64,000 nt of DNA, from contig CAZQVB010000013.1 of NCBI GenBank assembly GCA_964596645.1, forward strand, positions 57,153 through 121,152. The letters are read 5' to 3'. The position numbers and the translations under genes were made by a program. Shown here one piece after another: positions 19,049 through 28,734 of this stretch (the stretch's first letter is position 1; the number at the start of each line of letters is the position of its first letter). The notes beneath the pieces are model-generated. The model ran no database searches and had not been told where the DNA came from. It was given only the letters and a program-made list of their open reading frames with translations. The stretch comes from CAVQEK01 sp964596645. GTDB lineage: Bacteria > Bacteroidota > Bacteroidia > Cytophagales > Cyclobacteriaceae.

Positions 19049-20395
19049 ATGAAGGTATTGACCACCACCCTTGTCATTATTCTCTTTGGTGCAATCACGC
19101 TGATGGCGCAAAAAAATGAGGATCCAAGGACGATAGTGATTAACAATGTTCAGGTATTCAATGGTAAGGATAATAAACTCACGAAGTCCAATCTTCTCAT
19201 TGAAGATAATTTGATTAAGACCATTTCTTCAGAGCCAATTGCGGTAGATAAAAACAGCAACGCTCAAATAATAGACGGCCAGGGCAAGCACCTCATTCCG
19301 GGACTTATCGATGCACATTCGCACATCATGTTTGAGAGCATTCCGCAAGGCAAGGCCATGACTGCCGAATATGCATATCTTGCCCTTGCGGCTGCAAAAG
19401 CGGCGGAAAAGCAGCTTTTGCGCGGATTTACTTCTGTGCGCGATTTGGGTGGGGGCGCTATTGTGATGCACAAGGCCATAGATGAAGGCTTGGCGGTAGG
19501 CCCGAGAATTTTTGCCTCAGGTGCATTTATCTCACAATCTGGTGGGCATGGCGATTTTGGTTTCCCGACCGATGTGCCAAGGCAAGCCGGTGAAATGTCT
19601 TATGCAGAGCGCAATGGCATGGCGGCAATAGCCGATGGCGTAGATCAGGTGCTCATGCGTTCGCGTGAACAATTGCGTCAGGGCGCTACGCAGCTGAAAT
19701 TGATGGCTGGTGGTGGTGTGGCATCAGACTACGATCCCATCGATGTGATGCAGTATACCGAGGAAGAATTTAGAGCAGCAGTATCTGCCGCCGAAAATTG
19801 GGGCACTTACGTGACGGTGCATGCATACACTCCCCAGGCCATACAAGCAGCGATCAATGGCGGTGTGAAATGCATTGATCACGGTCAGCTTGCCGATGAA
19901 GCCACTGCCAAATTGATGGCTGAAAAAGGAATTTGGTGGAGCCTGCAACCCTTCTTGGACGATGATGAAGCTATACCTTTTCCGGAAGGATCAGAAAACA
20001 GACGTAAGCAGCTGATGGTGACAGACGGAACGGACAATGCCTACAAACTGGCAAAAAAATACAATATAAAAACCGCCTGGGGAACCGATTGCCTATTCGA
20101 TGCTGAGCTGGCGGTGAAGCAGGGCAAGCAACTGTCTAAAATGACACGGTGGTACACACCCTTTGAGGTTCTGAAAATGGCTACTTATGATAATGCGCAA
20201 CTGCTATATATGAGTGGCAAAAGAAACCCGTACAACAAGGGTAAGTTGGGTGAAATATCGGAAGGTGCCTATGCTGATTTGATCATTGTAAACGGTGACC
20301 CATTGAAGGATATCACCCTGGTGGAGGATCCGGAAAGTAATTTTTTACTCATCATGAAGGACGGCGTAGTGTATAAGAACAGATTAACTAAATAA
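19049..20395 (+). CDS. Secreted metal-dependent amidohydrolase (imidazolonepropionase/prolidase-like)
   Basis: A 448-residue amidohydrolase-superfamily protein with an N-terminal signal peptide (about 1-20, ending LMAQ), so it is exported to the periplasm. Metal ligands follow the superfamily order: H90 and H92 in DAHSH, a lysine in TQLKLMAGGG, histidines in VTVHAYT and CIDHGQ, and an aspartate in WGTDCLF. The pattern fits the subgroup that includes Xaa-Pro dipeptidases and related cyclic-imide or peptide hydrolases; the substrate is unknown. It stands alone. Confidence 0.88.
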   Translation: MKVLTTTLVIILFGAITLMAQKNEDPRTIVINNVQVFNGKDNKLTKSNLLIEDNLIKTISSEPIAVDKNSNAQIIDGQGKHLIPGLIDAHSHIMFESIPQGKAMTAEYAYLALAAAKAAEKQLLRGFTSVRDLGGGAIVMHKAIDEGLAVGPRIFASGAFISQSGGHGDFGFPTDVPRQAGEMSYAERNGMAAIADGVDQVLMRSREQLRQGATQLKLMAGGGVASDYDPIDVMQYTEEEFRAAVSAAENWGTYVTVHAYTPQAIQAAINGGVKCIDHGQLADEATAKLMAEKGIWWSLQPFLDDDEAIPFPEGSENRRKQLMVTDGTDNAYKLAKKYNIKTAWGTDCLFDAELAVKQGKQLSKMTRWYTPFEVLKMATYDNAQLLYMSGKRNPYNKGKLGEISEGAYADLIIVNGDPLKDITLVEDPESNFLLIMKDGVVYKNRLTK

Positions 20396-20584
20396 GCCAG
20401 CAGCCACCAGAACCTTCTCAATCAGGTTTTTCCAAGTGTCTCTTTTCAGATGATACAGGGAAAATGATGATTACTTTTTTCACAGCTTATCTATTCACTA
20501 CTGATAGTGCCGTCGTACGGCCATGTCTATCACTGAGGTGAATTTTTCTCAAGGTATATATCTATTTTTAAACCATTTTTTCTC

Positions 20585-21292
20585 ATGAAAACAAACTCTA
20601 TAAGTTGTACGGTTAGCACAATGGCGGTCTTGCTGTTGATTGTTTTATTTTCCGGATGTTCTAAAGATGAAGCTGAAGAAGTGTCAGGCACAATTGAGTT
20701 TTCCAATGCCGGATCGCACGAATTTGAAATAGATGCTGCCAATATCAAAGCAACCATCACCATAGTGGGAGCAGGCGGTGGTGGTGGCGGTGGCGTGGAT
20801 TACAATGCCGGGGGGCATTCCACGGGTGGTGGCGGAGGCGGAGGAGCCGGGGCTGTACAGGTTTATGAAAATGTGGATCTGCAGCGCAATGTACAATATA
20901 ATGTAAGCGTAGGGCAGGGTGGTGCCGGAGGGCAACGGGGTAATCCAGGTGGTAATGGATTGTTGTCCAGTATATCTCTGGAGCAAGTAGTGCTTTATAC
21001 GTCAGCGGCCGGCAGTGGAGGAAAGAGCAATGCAGTAAATGATAAAGCTGGCGGAGATGGTGGCGCTGGTTTCCCCGCCGGAAGTGTAGGCGGAAATGGT
21101 GAAGAACTTGATGCAGAATGGAGCGCACCAGCAGGCACAGGTGGTGAGGGCGGCGATAATCTAAGCACATTTGGACTGGGTGGAATCGGAGGTAGAGGAA
21201 CAAAGGTAGATTTCCTGGCACCGCTCAACGCTCAGCCAGGCCTCAATGGCGCGAACGGTTATGTGAAAATAGATTGGACCGGGGAGAGGTAG
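20585..21292 (+). CDS. Glycine-rich lipoprotein
   Basis: A 235-residue predicted lipoprotein with lipobox LFSGC near residue 25 followed by acidic SKDEAEE. After a short beta-like segment (GSHEFEIDAANIKATITIVGAGGGGGGG), most of the chain is glycine-rich with GGxGG repeats, ending GANGYVKIDW. The start of this domain, a hydrophobic strand followed by a glycine run, and its end GYVKI-W resemble glycine-rich domains known in phage tail-fibre and surface proteins, where the repeats form a polyglycine-II-like bundle. This analogy is inference. No operon partner. Confidence 0.8.
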   Translation: MKTNSISCTVSTMAVLLLIVLFSGCSKDEAEEVSGTIEFSNAGSHEFEIDAANIKATITIVGAGGGGGGGVDYNAGGHSTGGGGGGGAGAVQVYENVDLQRNVQYNVSVGQGGAGGQRGNPGGNGLLSSISLEQVVLYTSAAGSGGKSNAVNDKAGGDGGAGFPAGSVGGNGEELDAEWSAPAGTGGEGGDNLSTFGLGGIGGRGTKVDFLAPLNAQPGLNGANGYVKIDWTGER

Positions 21293-21522
21293 TTATAAAG
21301 GCATTGACTTAATGAAGATGACTCAGTCGCGAATAATGCCCAAAGGCCTGATTGGGAGTTGAATCAAATGCCGGTGTGATCATAGCCCGGCACCTATTAT
21401 ATCGACAAGTGGAATTAGTGCAGGACTTACATGCTGCAATTTTTTTTCGAAGCAGATGTGATTATCGTTTGAAGGAATAGAAAAGAGGTGTGCGCCAACA
21501 GCTCACCAGATGGCAAACATTT

Positions 21523-21879
21523 TTAATTTTGCGTTACATCACGCCGTGGTCTTGCAGTGTCATACCGAACAAGCTCTTTTTTGTAGCCGATTTCCATGTA
21601 AAAGCGGTCACGCTCCTTCAGCGTCTTTGGGTGTGGCTTGCGTATATATTTCTCTGTGAAGGATATCGCGTATAGCTCATTCACCGAGTACTTTTCCGAC
21701 ATCAACTCGTAGGGGAGGTAGTCGTATTTATTCAAAATATAGGTATAGGCCTCAGACAGTAGAGCGGGATCGTCAATCTCCCCAATATTGTCGAGGAGCT
21801 GGGTGATGCTGCCCTTACCGACAATGCACTGGTGTATTTTCTCGGCCAGTTCCATAGGTTCAATAATGGTTTTCAACAT
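21523..21879 (-). CDS. Conserved hypothetical protein
   Basis: A 118-residue soluble protein that I do not recognise. It is helical in character (MELAEKIHQCIVGKGSITQLL, DPALLSEAYTYILNKYDYL) with charged C-terminal half (YIRKPHPKTLKERDRFYMEIG). It has no signal peptide or membrane segment. Start ATG at 21879. It is isolated, with about 200 bases on either side to neighbours on the opposite strand. Confidence 0.6.
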   Translation of the reverse strand: MLKTIIEPMELAEKIHQCIVGKGSITQLLDNIGEIDDPALLSEAYTYILNKYDYLPYELMSEKYSVNELYAISFTEKYIRKPHPKTLKERDRFYMEIGYKKELVRYDTARPRRDVTQN

Positions 21880-22078
21880 TGACTTCTACCCTAAGTGGAA
21901 CTACAAATAAAACCGGGCTGAGGTTGATTTAAAAATTAATTAACAAATAATTAATCTGACCGCTCAAGGCTTGGCATGCACTGACGCAACGCCTTATCGC
22001 TCAAAAGGTAATCCAACCCAAAGTGTGAAAAAGGTGCGAATTGGAATAAAATAGCCATTATGTACCCCAGGGCCAGTA

Positions 22079-23035
22079 GTGTGTTATACCCAACACAGCT
22101 GTATATTTGTTGCCAAATCTGCCCACTTGCTCCGTAAAACAGCACTGCTTTTCGCGCTACCCGCACTTATTTGGGGTTCTACCTGGTACGTCATCAAATT
22201 TCAGATTGGCGTCACCGACAGCCTGGTGTCCGTGGGCCTCCGGTTTGCTTTGGCCAGCACGTTGCTGTTTTTATATATTGCTTTCAGGCGGCTGCCTTGC
22301 CGCTTTCATTGGCGGCAACATGTGTTCATGGTGTTGCAGGGTACTTGCCTCTTCGGTCTCAACTATTGGCTCATCTATCTGGCCGAAGCGCATCTGACCA
22401 GTGGCCTTGTGGCGGTCATTTTCTCACAAATTGTTTTTGCCAACATCTTACTGAGCTTTATTTTACTGAAAGCACCGCTGAAGCCTGCCGTGGTATTTGG
22501 CGCATTGATGGGCTTTGCCGGCATCATCCTCATCTTTAATCGCGAAATACGGATCCTGAACTTTTCCGATAAAAACTTCATATCCATGTTGCTTGCATTC
22601 GCGTCCGTGCTGTTTGCCTCCATGGGCAATATACTTTCGGCGCGCAATCAGAAACACCGCATGCCCATAGTACAAACCAATGCTTTCGGCATGCTGTACG
22701 GCAGTGTGGCCGTGTTGATGCTCGCATTGCTTACCGGCAGCTCATGGGTGATCGATACGCGGCCGCAGTATATATTTTCCCTGCTGTACCTGGCGCTGTT
22801 TGGTTCGGTCATTGCCTTTGGGGCCTACCTCACCGTGCTTGGCCGCATCGGGCCCGACCGCTCGGGGTATTTTGCCCTTGTCACCCCGCCCATAGCTTTG
22901 TTGCTCTCTACATTTTTTGAAGATTACCGGTGGACCTGGCAGGCGATTATGGGTGTACTGCTCATTCTGGCAGGTATGAGCCTTGCCTTGCGCCACAAGC
23001 TGAAAAGACGAAATCAGATGCCGAGCTCGATCTGA
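22079..23035 (+). CDS. EamA/DMT-family transporter
   Basis: Ten-helix drug/metabolite transporter family protein (two EamA repeats). The first repeat starts LLFALPALIWGSTWYVIKFQIG, the second LLAFASVLFASMGNILSARNQ, and the end of the second repeat shows RIGPDRSGYFALVTPPIALLLSTFFEDYRW, a common EamA pattern. The substrate cannot be predicted. The open frame runs from GTG 22079 (318 residues), but the first 16 residues are atypical; TTG at 22127 gives a better N terminus. Its 3' end overlaps the convergent porin gene by 22 bases. Confidence 0.87.
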   Translation: MCYTQHSCIFVAKSAHLLRKTALLFALPALIWGSTWYVIKFQIGVTDSLVSVGLRFALASTLLFLYIAFRRLPCRFHWRQHVFMVLQGTCLFGLNYWLIYLAEAHLTSGLVAVIFSQIVFANILLSFILLKAPLKPAVVFGALMGFAGIILIFNREIRILNFSDKNFISMLLAFASVLFASMGNILSARNQKHRMPIVQTNAFGMLYGSVAVLMLALLTGSSWVIDTRPQYIFSLLYLALFGSVIAFGAYLTVLGRIGPDRSGYFALVTPPIALLLSTFFEDYRWTWQAIMGVLLILAGMSLALRHKLKRRNQMPSSI

Positions 23036-24249
23036 AAGCGAAAGTTCCAAAAATTGTCATTCAACTCGCTTATCATCGACTGTTCGTCGACATACGTGGC
23101 GTCAAATTGCAGCTTCAGCCTGTGAAAACGGAGGTATTTATTTACGCCAATGGTATACTCCGAAGTACGCAACGGGTCGTATTCCTGTATTGCTTCGTAG
23201 GGCGTCACCTGGGAGAACCGGCTGACAAACTCGAACATGCTTCTGAAAGTGTAGCTGGCCTGCAGCATGGTGCCATAGCCATTGTACACATGCCGTACCT
23301 CCGGTTCTTGTTCACGCGCAGTGGTCACCGGATCATCAGTATAGCGCTCCATGGCACCTCCTTCTATGGCCAGTCCGCGGTATTTGAAAATAAAGTCGGC
23401 CATCAGGTTTCTGATGTCGCGTTGGTCGTACAGCAACTCGCCACGCTGGCCGGCCGTACGTTTTGCATGGTGGTTGAAATTGTACACCAGGCCCACCGCC
23501 AGTTTAGGATCTTCTTCAAAAAGCAGGTCGCCCTCGAAGTAGGCACCATTATTTTTGAAGGCTCCAAACGGCAGAAACTCTGCCCGTACTGTGTACGACA
23601 AGCCATCGCCGCTGGAAACGATCCAGTTGCGGCCTTCGCCGGAGCTAATGGCGCCACGAAAGATGTATTTAAATCCCGATTCATCGGTATTTTCATAAAC
23701 CGCCTGAAAGCCAAAGTCGCGATCAATATTGAATACAGCGTTGGCAATCGAGCGATCTACCAGTTGCAAGTCACCTGACGAATTGACGCGCTGGCGGTTG
23801 CCGGGCAGTTTGGTCTGGCCAAAGCCGAAAGTCCAGTGCTCGTCGGGCTGATAGTATACCATGGCATCGCGCAGTATATTGGGCGGCGCGTCTTCTACAA
23901 AATCGGAAATATCGCCGCTGGTAAAAGACAACTGTATGGCGTAGGTGATCTTTGGGTGGTAGATGAACCCATCGAAGCGCAGGCGCAGGCGTCGCACGCG
24001 TGCTTCCACACTCGATATGTCGTTGCCATCGTAGGTAAAGCCAAACCGGTTCTGCATACGAAAGCGTATGTTCAGCATGTACAGGCTGTCTGGCGAAATA
24101 ATACCTAAACCTTTTCCATAAGTAAAATAGGGCAGGTCGTACGATTGAAATCTGTTGATAACCACTACCTCGGAACTGTCGATCTGAGCGGAAGCCTCAC
24201 CGCAAATGAGTAGGATATAACAAGCACTTAAAATCAGAAGGCGTTTCAT
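23014..24249 (-). CDS. Phosphate-selective porin O/P family outer-membrane protein
   Basis: A 411-residue outer-membrane beta-barrel of the OprP/OprO family. It has a signal peptide (residues 1-21, ending ASAQ), then alternating beta strands with family phrases such as RRLRLRFDGFIYHPKITYAIQL, WTFGFGQTKLPGNRQRVNSS and RSIANAVFNIDRDFG, and a C-terminal strand ending FRFQIELGI. In Bacteroidota such porins take up small anions. The gene is monocistronic, convergent with and overlapping the EamA transporter gene. Confidence 0.88.
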   Translation of the reverse strand: MKRLLILSACYILLICGEASAQIDSSEVVVINRFQSYDLPYFTYGKGLGIISPDSLYMLNIRFRMQNRFGFTYDGNDISSVEARVRRLRLRFDGFIYHPKITYAIQLSFTSGDISDFVEDAPPNILRDAMVYYQPDEHWTFGFGQTKLPGNRQRVNSSGDLQLVDRSIANAVFNIDRDFGFQAVYENTDESGFKYIFRGAISSGEGRNWIVSSGDGLSYTVRAEFLPFGAFKNNGAYFEGDLLFEEDPKLAVGLVYNFNHHAKRTAGQRGELLYDQRDIRNLMADFIFKYRGLAIEGGAMERYTDDPVTTAREQEPEVRHVYNGYGTMLQASYTFRSMFEFVSRFSQVTPYEAIQEYDPLRTSEYTIGVNKYLRFHRLKLQFDATYVDEQSMISELNDNFWNFRFQIELGI

Positions 24250-24769
24250 TATAATTATTTTCTTTCACTGCATAAAGCCGTAAACATCAGCGGGGGAGGC
24301 CGGTTTATGGCGCCGGCAAAAATAGAAAGTCTTAACATTAAAATAATATTGACTGATAAAATGCATCAGAAAATGCTGTTCGCAACATGTACGCCCGATG
24401 GTAGCGAACCAAGCTAAGTGGTGATGAAGCCATGTATTGAGTTTGTATTATTTCAATACCGGCATCATTTTGTACCATGTGCAGCCGCTTTGGTCAATGC
24501 TGGATTACACTTATACATTGTATTATGAAATGTGCGTACTTCAGAATTATCTGCGGTAAGCCCAGGGTTTCATCTCAGAGATATTCCACGTCCTTTTCAT
24601 TTCCACAGCAATTTTCATATTCGCAACGATAGGCGATCTCAACCCAGCTCTAAATTAAAAAGTGCCAGCCTTTTGATGGGAAAATCAAAAAGTATTTAGC
24701 TTTGGCTTCTTCATTGACAATTCACCATTACTTTTTATTCGACTGCTTAAATTTTAATTTTTCAATGTT
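24250..24769. other. 520-bp divergent intergenic region (porin / amt)
   Basis: Carries the promoter of amt at its right end. No coding frame, RNA gene or clear repeat was seen in the remainder. Confidence 0.5.
24672..24704 (+). promoter_or_regulatory. Bacteroidota-type promoter for amt
   Basis: TTTG at 24672-24675, a 21-base spacer, and TAGCTTTG at 24697-24704 match the TTTG/TAnnTTTG consensus. It lies 65 bases before the amt start. Confidence 0.6.
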
Positions 24770-26104
24770 ATGATGAAAATGAATTGGCGCAAAACGCTCT
24801 TTGCTGGGGCAGGGGCCCTGCTGCTCGCCATGCCGGCCTGGGCACAAGAAGCCAACGCCATCGACAGCGGCGCTACTGCCTGGATGATCACCTCTACAGC
24901 CTTGGTACTGCTGATGGTACCCGGGCTTGCCATGTTCTATGGGGGATTGGTTCGTACCAAAAATGTGCTTGGCACCATGATGCACAGTTTCACAGCGATG
25001 GGCATCATGAGTGTGTTGTGGGTATTGGTTGGCTACAGCATGTGCTTTGGCCCGGGCGTGCTCGGTGGTTGGTTTGGCTGGAACAGCGATTATGTACTGC
25101 TGCGGGGCATCGACGAATCCATATTGGCCGGAGGCGTGCCAGAATATGTGTTTTCTATGTTTCAGGGCAAGTTTGCCATCATCACACCGGCACTCATTGC
25201 AGGGGCTTTTGCCGAGCGTGTCAATTTCAAGGCATATTGCGTATTCATTGTGCTGTGGGGATTGCTGGTGTACAATCCGCTGTGCCACTGGGTGTGGGCG
25301 GAAGATGGATTTTTGTTCAACCTGGGAGCCAATGGTGCCATCGACTTTGCCGGAGGCACGGTAGTGCACATTTCGGCCGGAGTGAGTGGTCTCGTAGCTG
25401 CCATCTATCTGGGCGCCCGCAGGGGCTTTCCAAAAACTGACATGCCGCCGAGCAATCTGGTAATGACCATGGTAGGCGGAGGCCTGCTTTGGGTTGGGTG
25501 GTTTGGCTTCAATGCCGGCAGTAGTATTTCCTCAGGTTTGAGCACCGCTCAGGCACTTACGGCCACACAGGTGGCTGCTGCCGCAGGTGCGCTGGCCTGG
25601 ATCATCATCGAAGGCTTGCACCAGGGCAAAGCTACGGCGCTGGGGTTTGTAAGCGGTATACTGGCAGGCCTTGTTGCGGTGACTCCCGCAGCCGGTGTGG
25701 TACAGCCCGGTGGCGCCATGGTGTTGGGCGCATTGGCATCGCTGGTGTGCTATTACGCCATATTAATGAAAAACAAGCTGGGCTACGACGACAGCCTCGA
25801 CGCCTTTGGCGTACATGGTGTGGGCGGCATTATTGGTGCTATATTTTTGGTGTTCTTCATACGCAAAAGCTGGATGGAAGAAGCTGCTGCTGCTGCCGGA
25901 GGCTCATGGACTGTGATGGAGCAACTGGGTGTGCAGATCGCCGCGGTGGCCATCGCCATTGCCTATGCTGCGGTGCTCACCTGGCTGCTGGTGATGGCGA
26001 TCGACAAGCTGATGGGTATGCGCTCATCTAAAGAAAGCGAGATGGCCGGGCTCGATCAAAGCTACCACGGCGAACACGGCTATGGCATGTTGAACCCGCA
26101 CTAA
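24770..26104 (+). CDS. amt: Ammonium transporter Amt
   Basis: Trimeric inner-membrane ammonium channel. The 444-residue protein has an N-terminal cleavable signal (ends AWAQ), then eleven helices with family motifs: DSGATAWMITSTALVLLMVPGLAMFYGGLVR, VYNPLCHWVW with pore histidine H173, and FGVHGVGGIIGA with pore histidine H349. The C-terminal tail (MRSSKESEMAGLDQSYHGEHGY) has the Amt cytoplasmic pattern that binds P-II proteins. A P-II gene follows 144 bases downstream on the same strand, the classic amt-glnK arrangement. Confidence 0.97.
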   Translation: MMKMNWRKTLFAGAGALLLAMPAWAQEANAIDSGATAWMITSTALVLLMVPGLAMFYGGLVRTKNVLGTMMHSFTAMGIMSVLWVLVGYSMCFGPGVLGGWFGWNSDYVLLRGIDESILAGGVPEYVFSMFQGKFAIITPALIAGAFAERVNFKAYCVFIVLWGLLVYNPLCHWVWAEDGFLFNLGANGAIDFAGGTVVHISAGVSGLVAAIYLGARRGFPKTDMPPSNLVMTMVGGGLLWVGWFGFNAGSSISSGLSTAQALTATQVAAAAGALAWIIIEGLHQGKATALGFVSGILAGLVAVTPAAGVVQPGGAMVLGALASLVCYYAILMKNKLGYDDSLDAFGVHGVGGIIGAIFLVFFIRKSWMEEAAAAAGGSWTVMEQLGVQIAAVAIAIAYAAVLTWLLVMAIDKLMGMRSSKESEMAGLDQSYHGEHGYGMLNPH

Positions 26105-26248
26105 GCGCATGGCTTATGCAAATTATTTGGATAAACAGATGGAAACAGAATGGAAATAGTGCATTGTTTAAAATGCCGTTTTGACTATTCCCTGTTCTTA
26201 TCCAACACCACCAAAGTTTTTACTAAGTAAGAATAATGCAGATATACT

Positions 26249-26593
26249 ATGAAGTTAATCACCGCGATCATTAGAGAGACACAGCTCGACGCCGTACGAG
26301 AGGCGCTGATAGAAGCTGACATCACCCGCATTACCGTTAGCAGGGTGTCGGGGCACGGCCAGCAGACGAGTGAAGAAATTTACAGGGGAAAAAAGGTGGT
26401 GCCGGGCCTTATACCCAAGGCCAAGCTGGAAATTGCTGTAAATGATGAATTCGTGAACATCACCGTTGACACCATATTGACAGCCGCCAAGACTGGTGAA
26501 GATGGCAATGTGGGCGATGGTAAGATATTTATTACCAATCTGGAAGAATGCATCCGCATACGCACACATGAAAAAGGTGGTAAAGCCATCTGA
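26249..26593 (+). CDS. glnB: Nitrogen regulatory P-II protein (GlnB/GlnK type) lacking the T-loop tyrosine
   Basis: Trimeric signal-transduction protein that senses 2-oxoglutarate and ATP/ADP and gates Amt. The 114 residues contain the P-II start MKLITAIIRETQLDAVREAL, the T-loop IYRGKKVVPGLIPK, and the C-terminal GDGKIFI...IRIRT. The position of the uridylylated Tyr51 of Escherichia coli is valine here (V50/V51), so uridylylation at that site is impossible. The B-loop carries a three-residue insertion (TGEDGNVGDGK instead of TGxxGDGK). Its neighbour amt suggests the GlnK role. Confidence 0.93.
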   Translation: MKLITAIIRETQLDAVREALIEADITRITVSRVSGHGQQTSEEIYRGKKVVPGLIPKAKLEIAVNDEFVNITVDTILTAAKTGEDGNVGDGKIFITNLEECIRIRTHEKGGKAI

Positions 26594-26612
26594 GCAGCGA
26601 GAGCAGTATTAT

Positions 26613-26652
26613 TAAAGCCAAAGCCCCGGCAATCGACGGGGCTTTGGCTTTA
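26613..26652 (+). terminator. Strong hairpin terminator after glnB
   Basis: Stem AAAGCCAAAGCCCCG paired with CGGGGCTTTGGCTTT, followed by TATTG. It ends the amt-glnB unit and faces the convergent lipoprotein gene. Confidence 0.85.
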
Positions 26653-26655
26653 TTG

Positions 26656-26970
26656 TTAAAATCGGTGAACAACACCTACTCGCTTTCTGTGCGCCATGTG
26701 GTCGCTGAGTGATGGTAGCGTACTGAGGTCTACAGGATTGCCTGCAGCATCGCGCATGTGACACGGCCTGCAGGAAAAGGCCGGTGAATACAGCTCGTAA
26801 TAAATGCCTTCCTCATCCATATACTGGTGTATTTCGCACTGATCACAACCATCGGCTTCCAGCTCTGCGATCCACTCAAGCATCCACTCCGGTTTTTCAA
26901 AGGCCTCTTCTTCTTTAGAGCAAGCAGAAAATGCGAATACTAAAAGAACGATGAGTATAAATTTCTTCAT
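26656..26970 (-). CDS. Small cysteine-containing lipoprotein, unknown function
   Basis: A 104-residue predicted lipoprotein. The ATG at 26970 (MKKFILIVLLVFAFSAC) gives a clean lipobox FSAC with cysteine about residue 17; the longer frame to 27057 would hide the signal peptide inside the chain. The mature part has paired cysteines (DGCDQCEIHQYMDE and FSCRPCHMRDAAG) that could bind a metal or form disulfides, but there is no haem CxxCH motif. I do not recognise the family. Confidence 0.7.
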   Translation of the reverse strand: MKKFILIVLLVFAFSACSKEEEAFEKPEWMLEWIAELEADGCDQCEIHQYMDEEGIYYELYSPAFSCRPCHMRDAAGNPVDLSTLPSLSDHMAHRKRVGVVHRF

Positions 26971-27211
26971 AGCGGATAGGTTATAGGTTTGTAGTAGATA
27001 AACAGACACCACAGTTCTTCCGGAAGTTGCAAAAAGGTGCGAGTGCACAGCGAGCATCTGAAGTTGTGACCATCACCCCGTATTTTGTCCGTAAAGTGTT
27101 GACTATGTTCCACAACACTACATGCAAAAACGGCCAATTTCAGCTGTATAGGCATCTTTTGGAATGGCATGAAAGTGTCAATAAGTGCTGACATAACCAA
27201 CGACTAAAAAT

Positions 27212-27382
27212 ATGTTACGATTCGCTTTAATATTCTTTATAGTGGCCCTGGTAGCGGCAGTATTTGGTTTTGGTGGTATAGCTGCCGGTGCGGCTTCTAT
27301 AGCCAAGATTCTGTTCTTCATCTTTCTCATTGTGTTTGTGATCACGTTGATTATGGGCATGTTGGGCAGATCAAGGCCATAG
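27212..27382 (+). CDS. DUF1328 small membrane protein
   Basis: A 56-residue protein matching the DUF1328 (YtjA) family: [34 protein letters not shown] followed by a second hydrophobic segment [17 protein letters not shown]. There are two membrane helices and little else. Such proteins often form part of stress or envelope regulons; the function is not known. Confidence 0.85.
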   Translation: MLRFALIFFIVALVAAVFGFGGIAAGAASIAKILFFIFLIVFVITLIMGMLGRSRP

Positions 27383-27547
27383 TGATGATAAATTCTTAGA
27401 AAATTTCCCGGCGCAAATCTTTGTTCCGGGAATTTTTCTATTTAACCCCCGCGGATTCGTTTTCAATGTTTTCTCCGGGCGATATTTGAAATCTTTGAAC
27501 ATAACCCCGTCAATTTTAGTAGTTAAATCTTAATTTCCGCTCCTGAT

Positions 27548-28702
27548 ATGGCGCATCTTGCAGAACGGTTCAAGAACATCAGAAAACACACAGAAAATAT
27601 TTGCGCACCGCTGTCTACGGAAGATTATGTAGCCCAACCCATCGTAGACGTGAGCCCGCCAAAGTGGCACCTCGGCCACAGCACATGGTTTTTTGAAACT
27701 TTTGTGCTCTCAGCCCATAAGCCAGGTTACCGCATTTTCAACGACGATTTCAGTTTTATTTTCAATAGCTACTACGAGGCTGTAGGAAAGCGCGTGGTGC
27801 GTGCCGAGCGCGGCAACCTTACCCGCCCTACGGTAGGAGAAGTGTATCGCTATCGCGCCTACATAGATGACCAAATGGCAGAGCTGCTTGAGTCGAAGGG
27901 CGATGATAAAACGATTGAGGAGCTGGTGGAGCTTGGTCTGCAACATGAGCAGCAGCATCAGGAGCTTTTGATCACCGACATCAAATATATACTGGGCCAC
28001 AATCCGCTGCTCCCGATGTACGATGCCAACTTCAATGAAGGGAATCCTTCAGCCGAAAAAACAGAATATATCAGCATAGATGAGGGCATATATGATATTG
28101 GCTACTCAGGCACAGGGTTTTGCTACGACAATGAACTGAGCAGGCACAAAGTCTACCTTCAGCCTTTCCAGATCAGCTCTGCACTGGTCTCCAACAAGGA
28201 GTACCTGGATTTTATAGCAGACGGCGGCTACGGCCGGTTTGAGTTCTGGCACAGCGAAGGCTGGGATTGGGTACAGAAAAATGATATAAAGTCACCGCTG
28301 TATTGGCACAAGGTAGATGATGCGTGGTATCGTTATGGTCTCAGGGGCTTTCATCCACTGAAGGCGCAGGAGCCGTTGTGTCATGTGAGCTACTATGAGG
28401 CGGCCGCCTTTGCTGAGTGGGCAGGCAAGCGCCTGCCTACGGAGTATGAGTGGGAAATTGCTTCGCAACAATTTCAGTGGGGCGATCGATGGGAGCTTAC
28501 CAACAGCGCTTACCTGCCTTATCCGGGTTTTGAAAAGGCCGATGGAGCCATAGGGGAGTACAATGGCAAATTTATGGTCAATCAGATGGTGCTTCGTGGC
28601 GCGTCAGTCGCTACTTCTGAGGGTCACTCCAGACACACTTATCGCAATTTCTTTCATCCAAATCTGCGCTGGCAATTCACCGGAATTCGCCTGGCGCAAT
28701 AA
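27548..28702 (+). CDS. egtB: Ergothioneine biosynthesis sulfoxide synthase EgtB-like
   Basis: Non-haem iron enzyme that joins hercynine to a thiol donor (gamma-glutamylcysteine or cysteine) with oxygen. The 384 residues have an N-terminal DinB-like domain and a C-terminal FGE-sulfatase/lectin-like domain. The iron site is visible: H41 or H44 in WHLGHSTW and H133-x3-H137-x-E139 in QHEQQHQEL. The C-terminal domain carries VSYYEAAAFAEWAGKRLPTEYEWE and ends RNFFHPNLRWQFTGIRLA, both hallmarks. egtD follows 32 bases downstream. Confidence 0.93.
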   Translation: MAHLAERFKNIRKHTENICAPLSTEDYVAQPIVDVSPPKWHLGHSTWFFETFVLSAHKPGYRIFNDDFSFIFNSYYEAVGKRVVRAERGNLTRPTVGEVYRYRAYIDDQMAELLESKGDDKTIEELVELGLQHEQQHQELLITDIKYILGHNPLLPMYDANFNEGNPSAEKTEYISIDEGIYDIGYSGTGFCYDNELSRHKVYLQPFQISSALVSNKEYLDFIADGGYGRFEFWHSEGWDWVQKNDIKSPLYWHKVDDAWYRYGLRGFHPLKAQEPLCHVSYYEAAAFAEWAGKRLPTEYEWEIASQQFQWGDRWELTNSAYLPYPGFEKADGAIGEYNGKFMVNQMVLRGASVATSEGHSRHTYRNFFHPNLRWQFTGIRLAQ

Positions 28703-28734
28703 AAAAATACTTAGCACCAACTAGCCGTACAATT

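Noticed and set aside
20757..21228. Histidine- and proline-rich minus-strand open frames opposite the glycine-rich gene
   Set aside because: Antisense reading of GGN repeats gives proline and histidine; no independent support.
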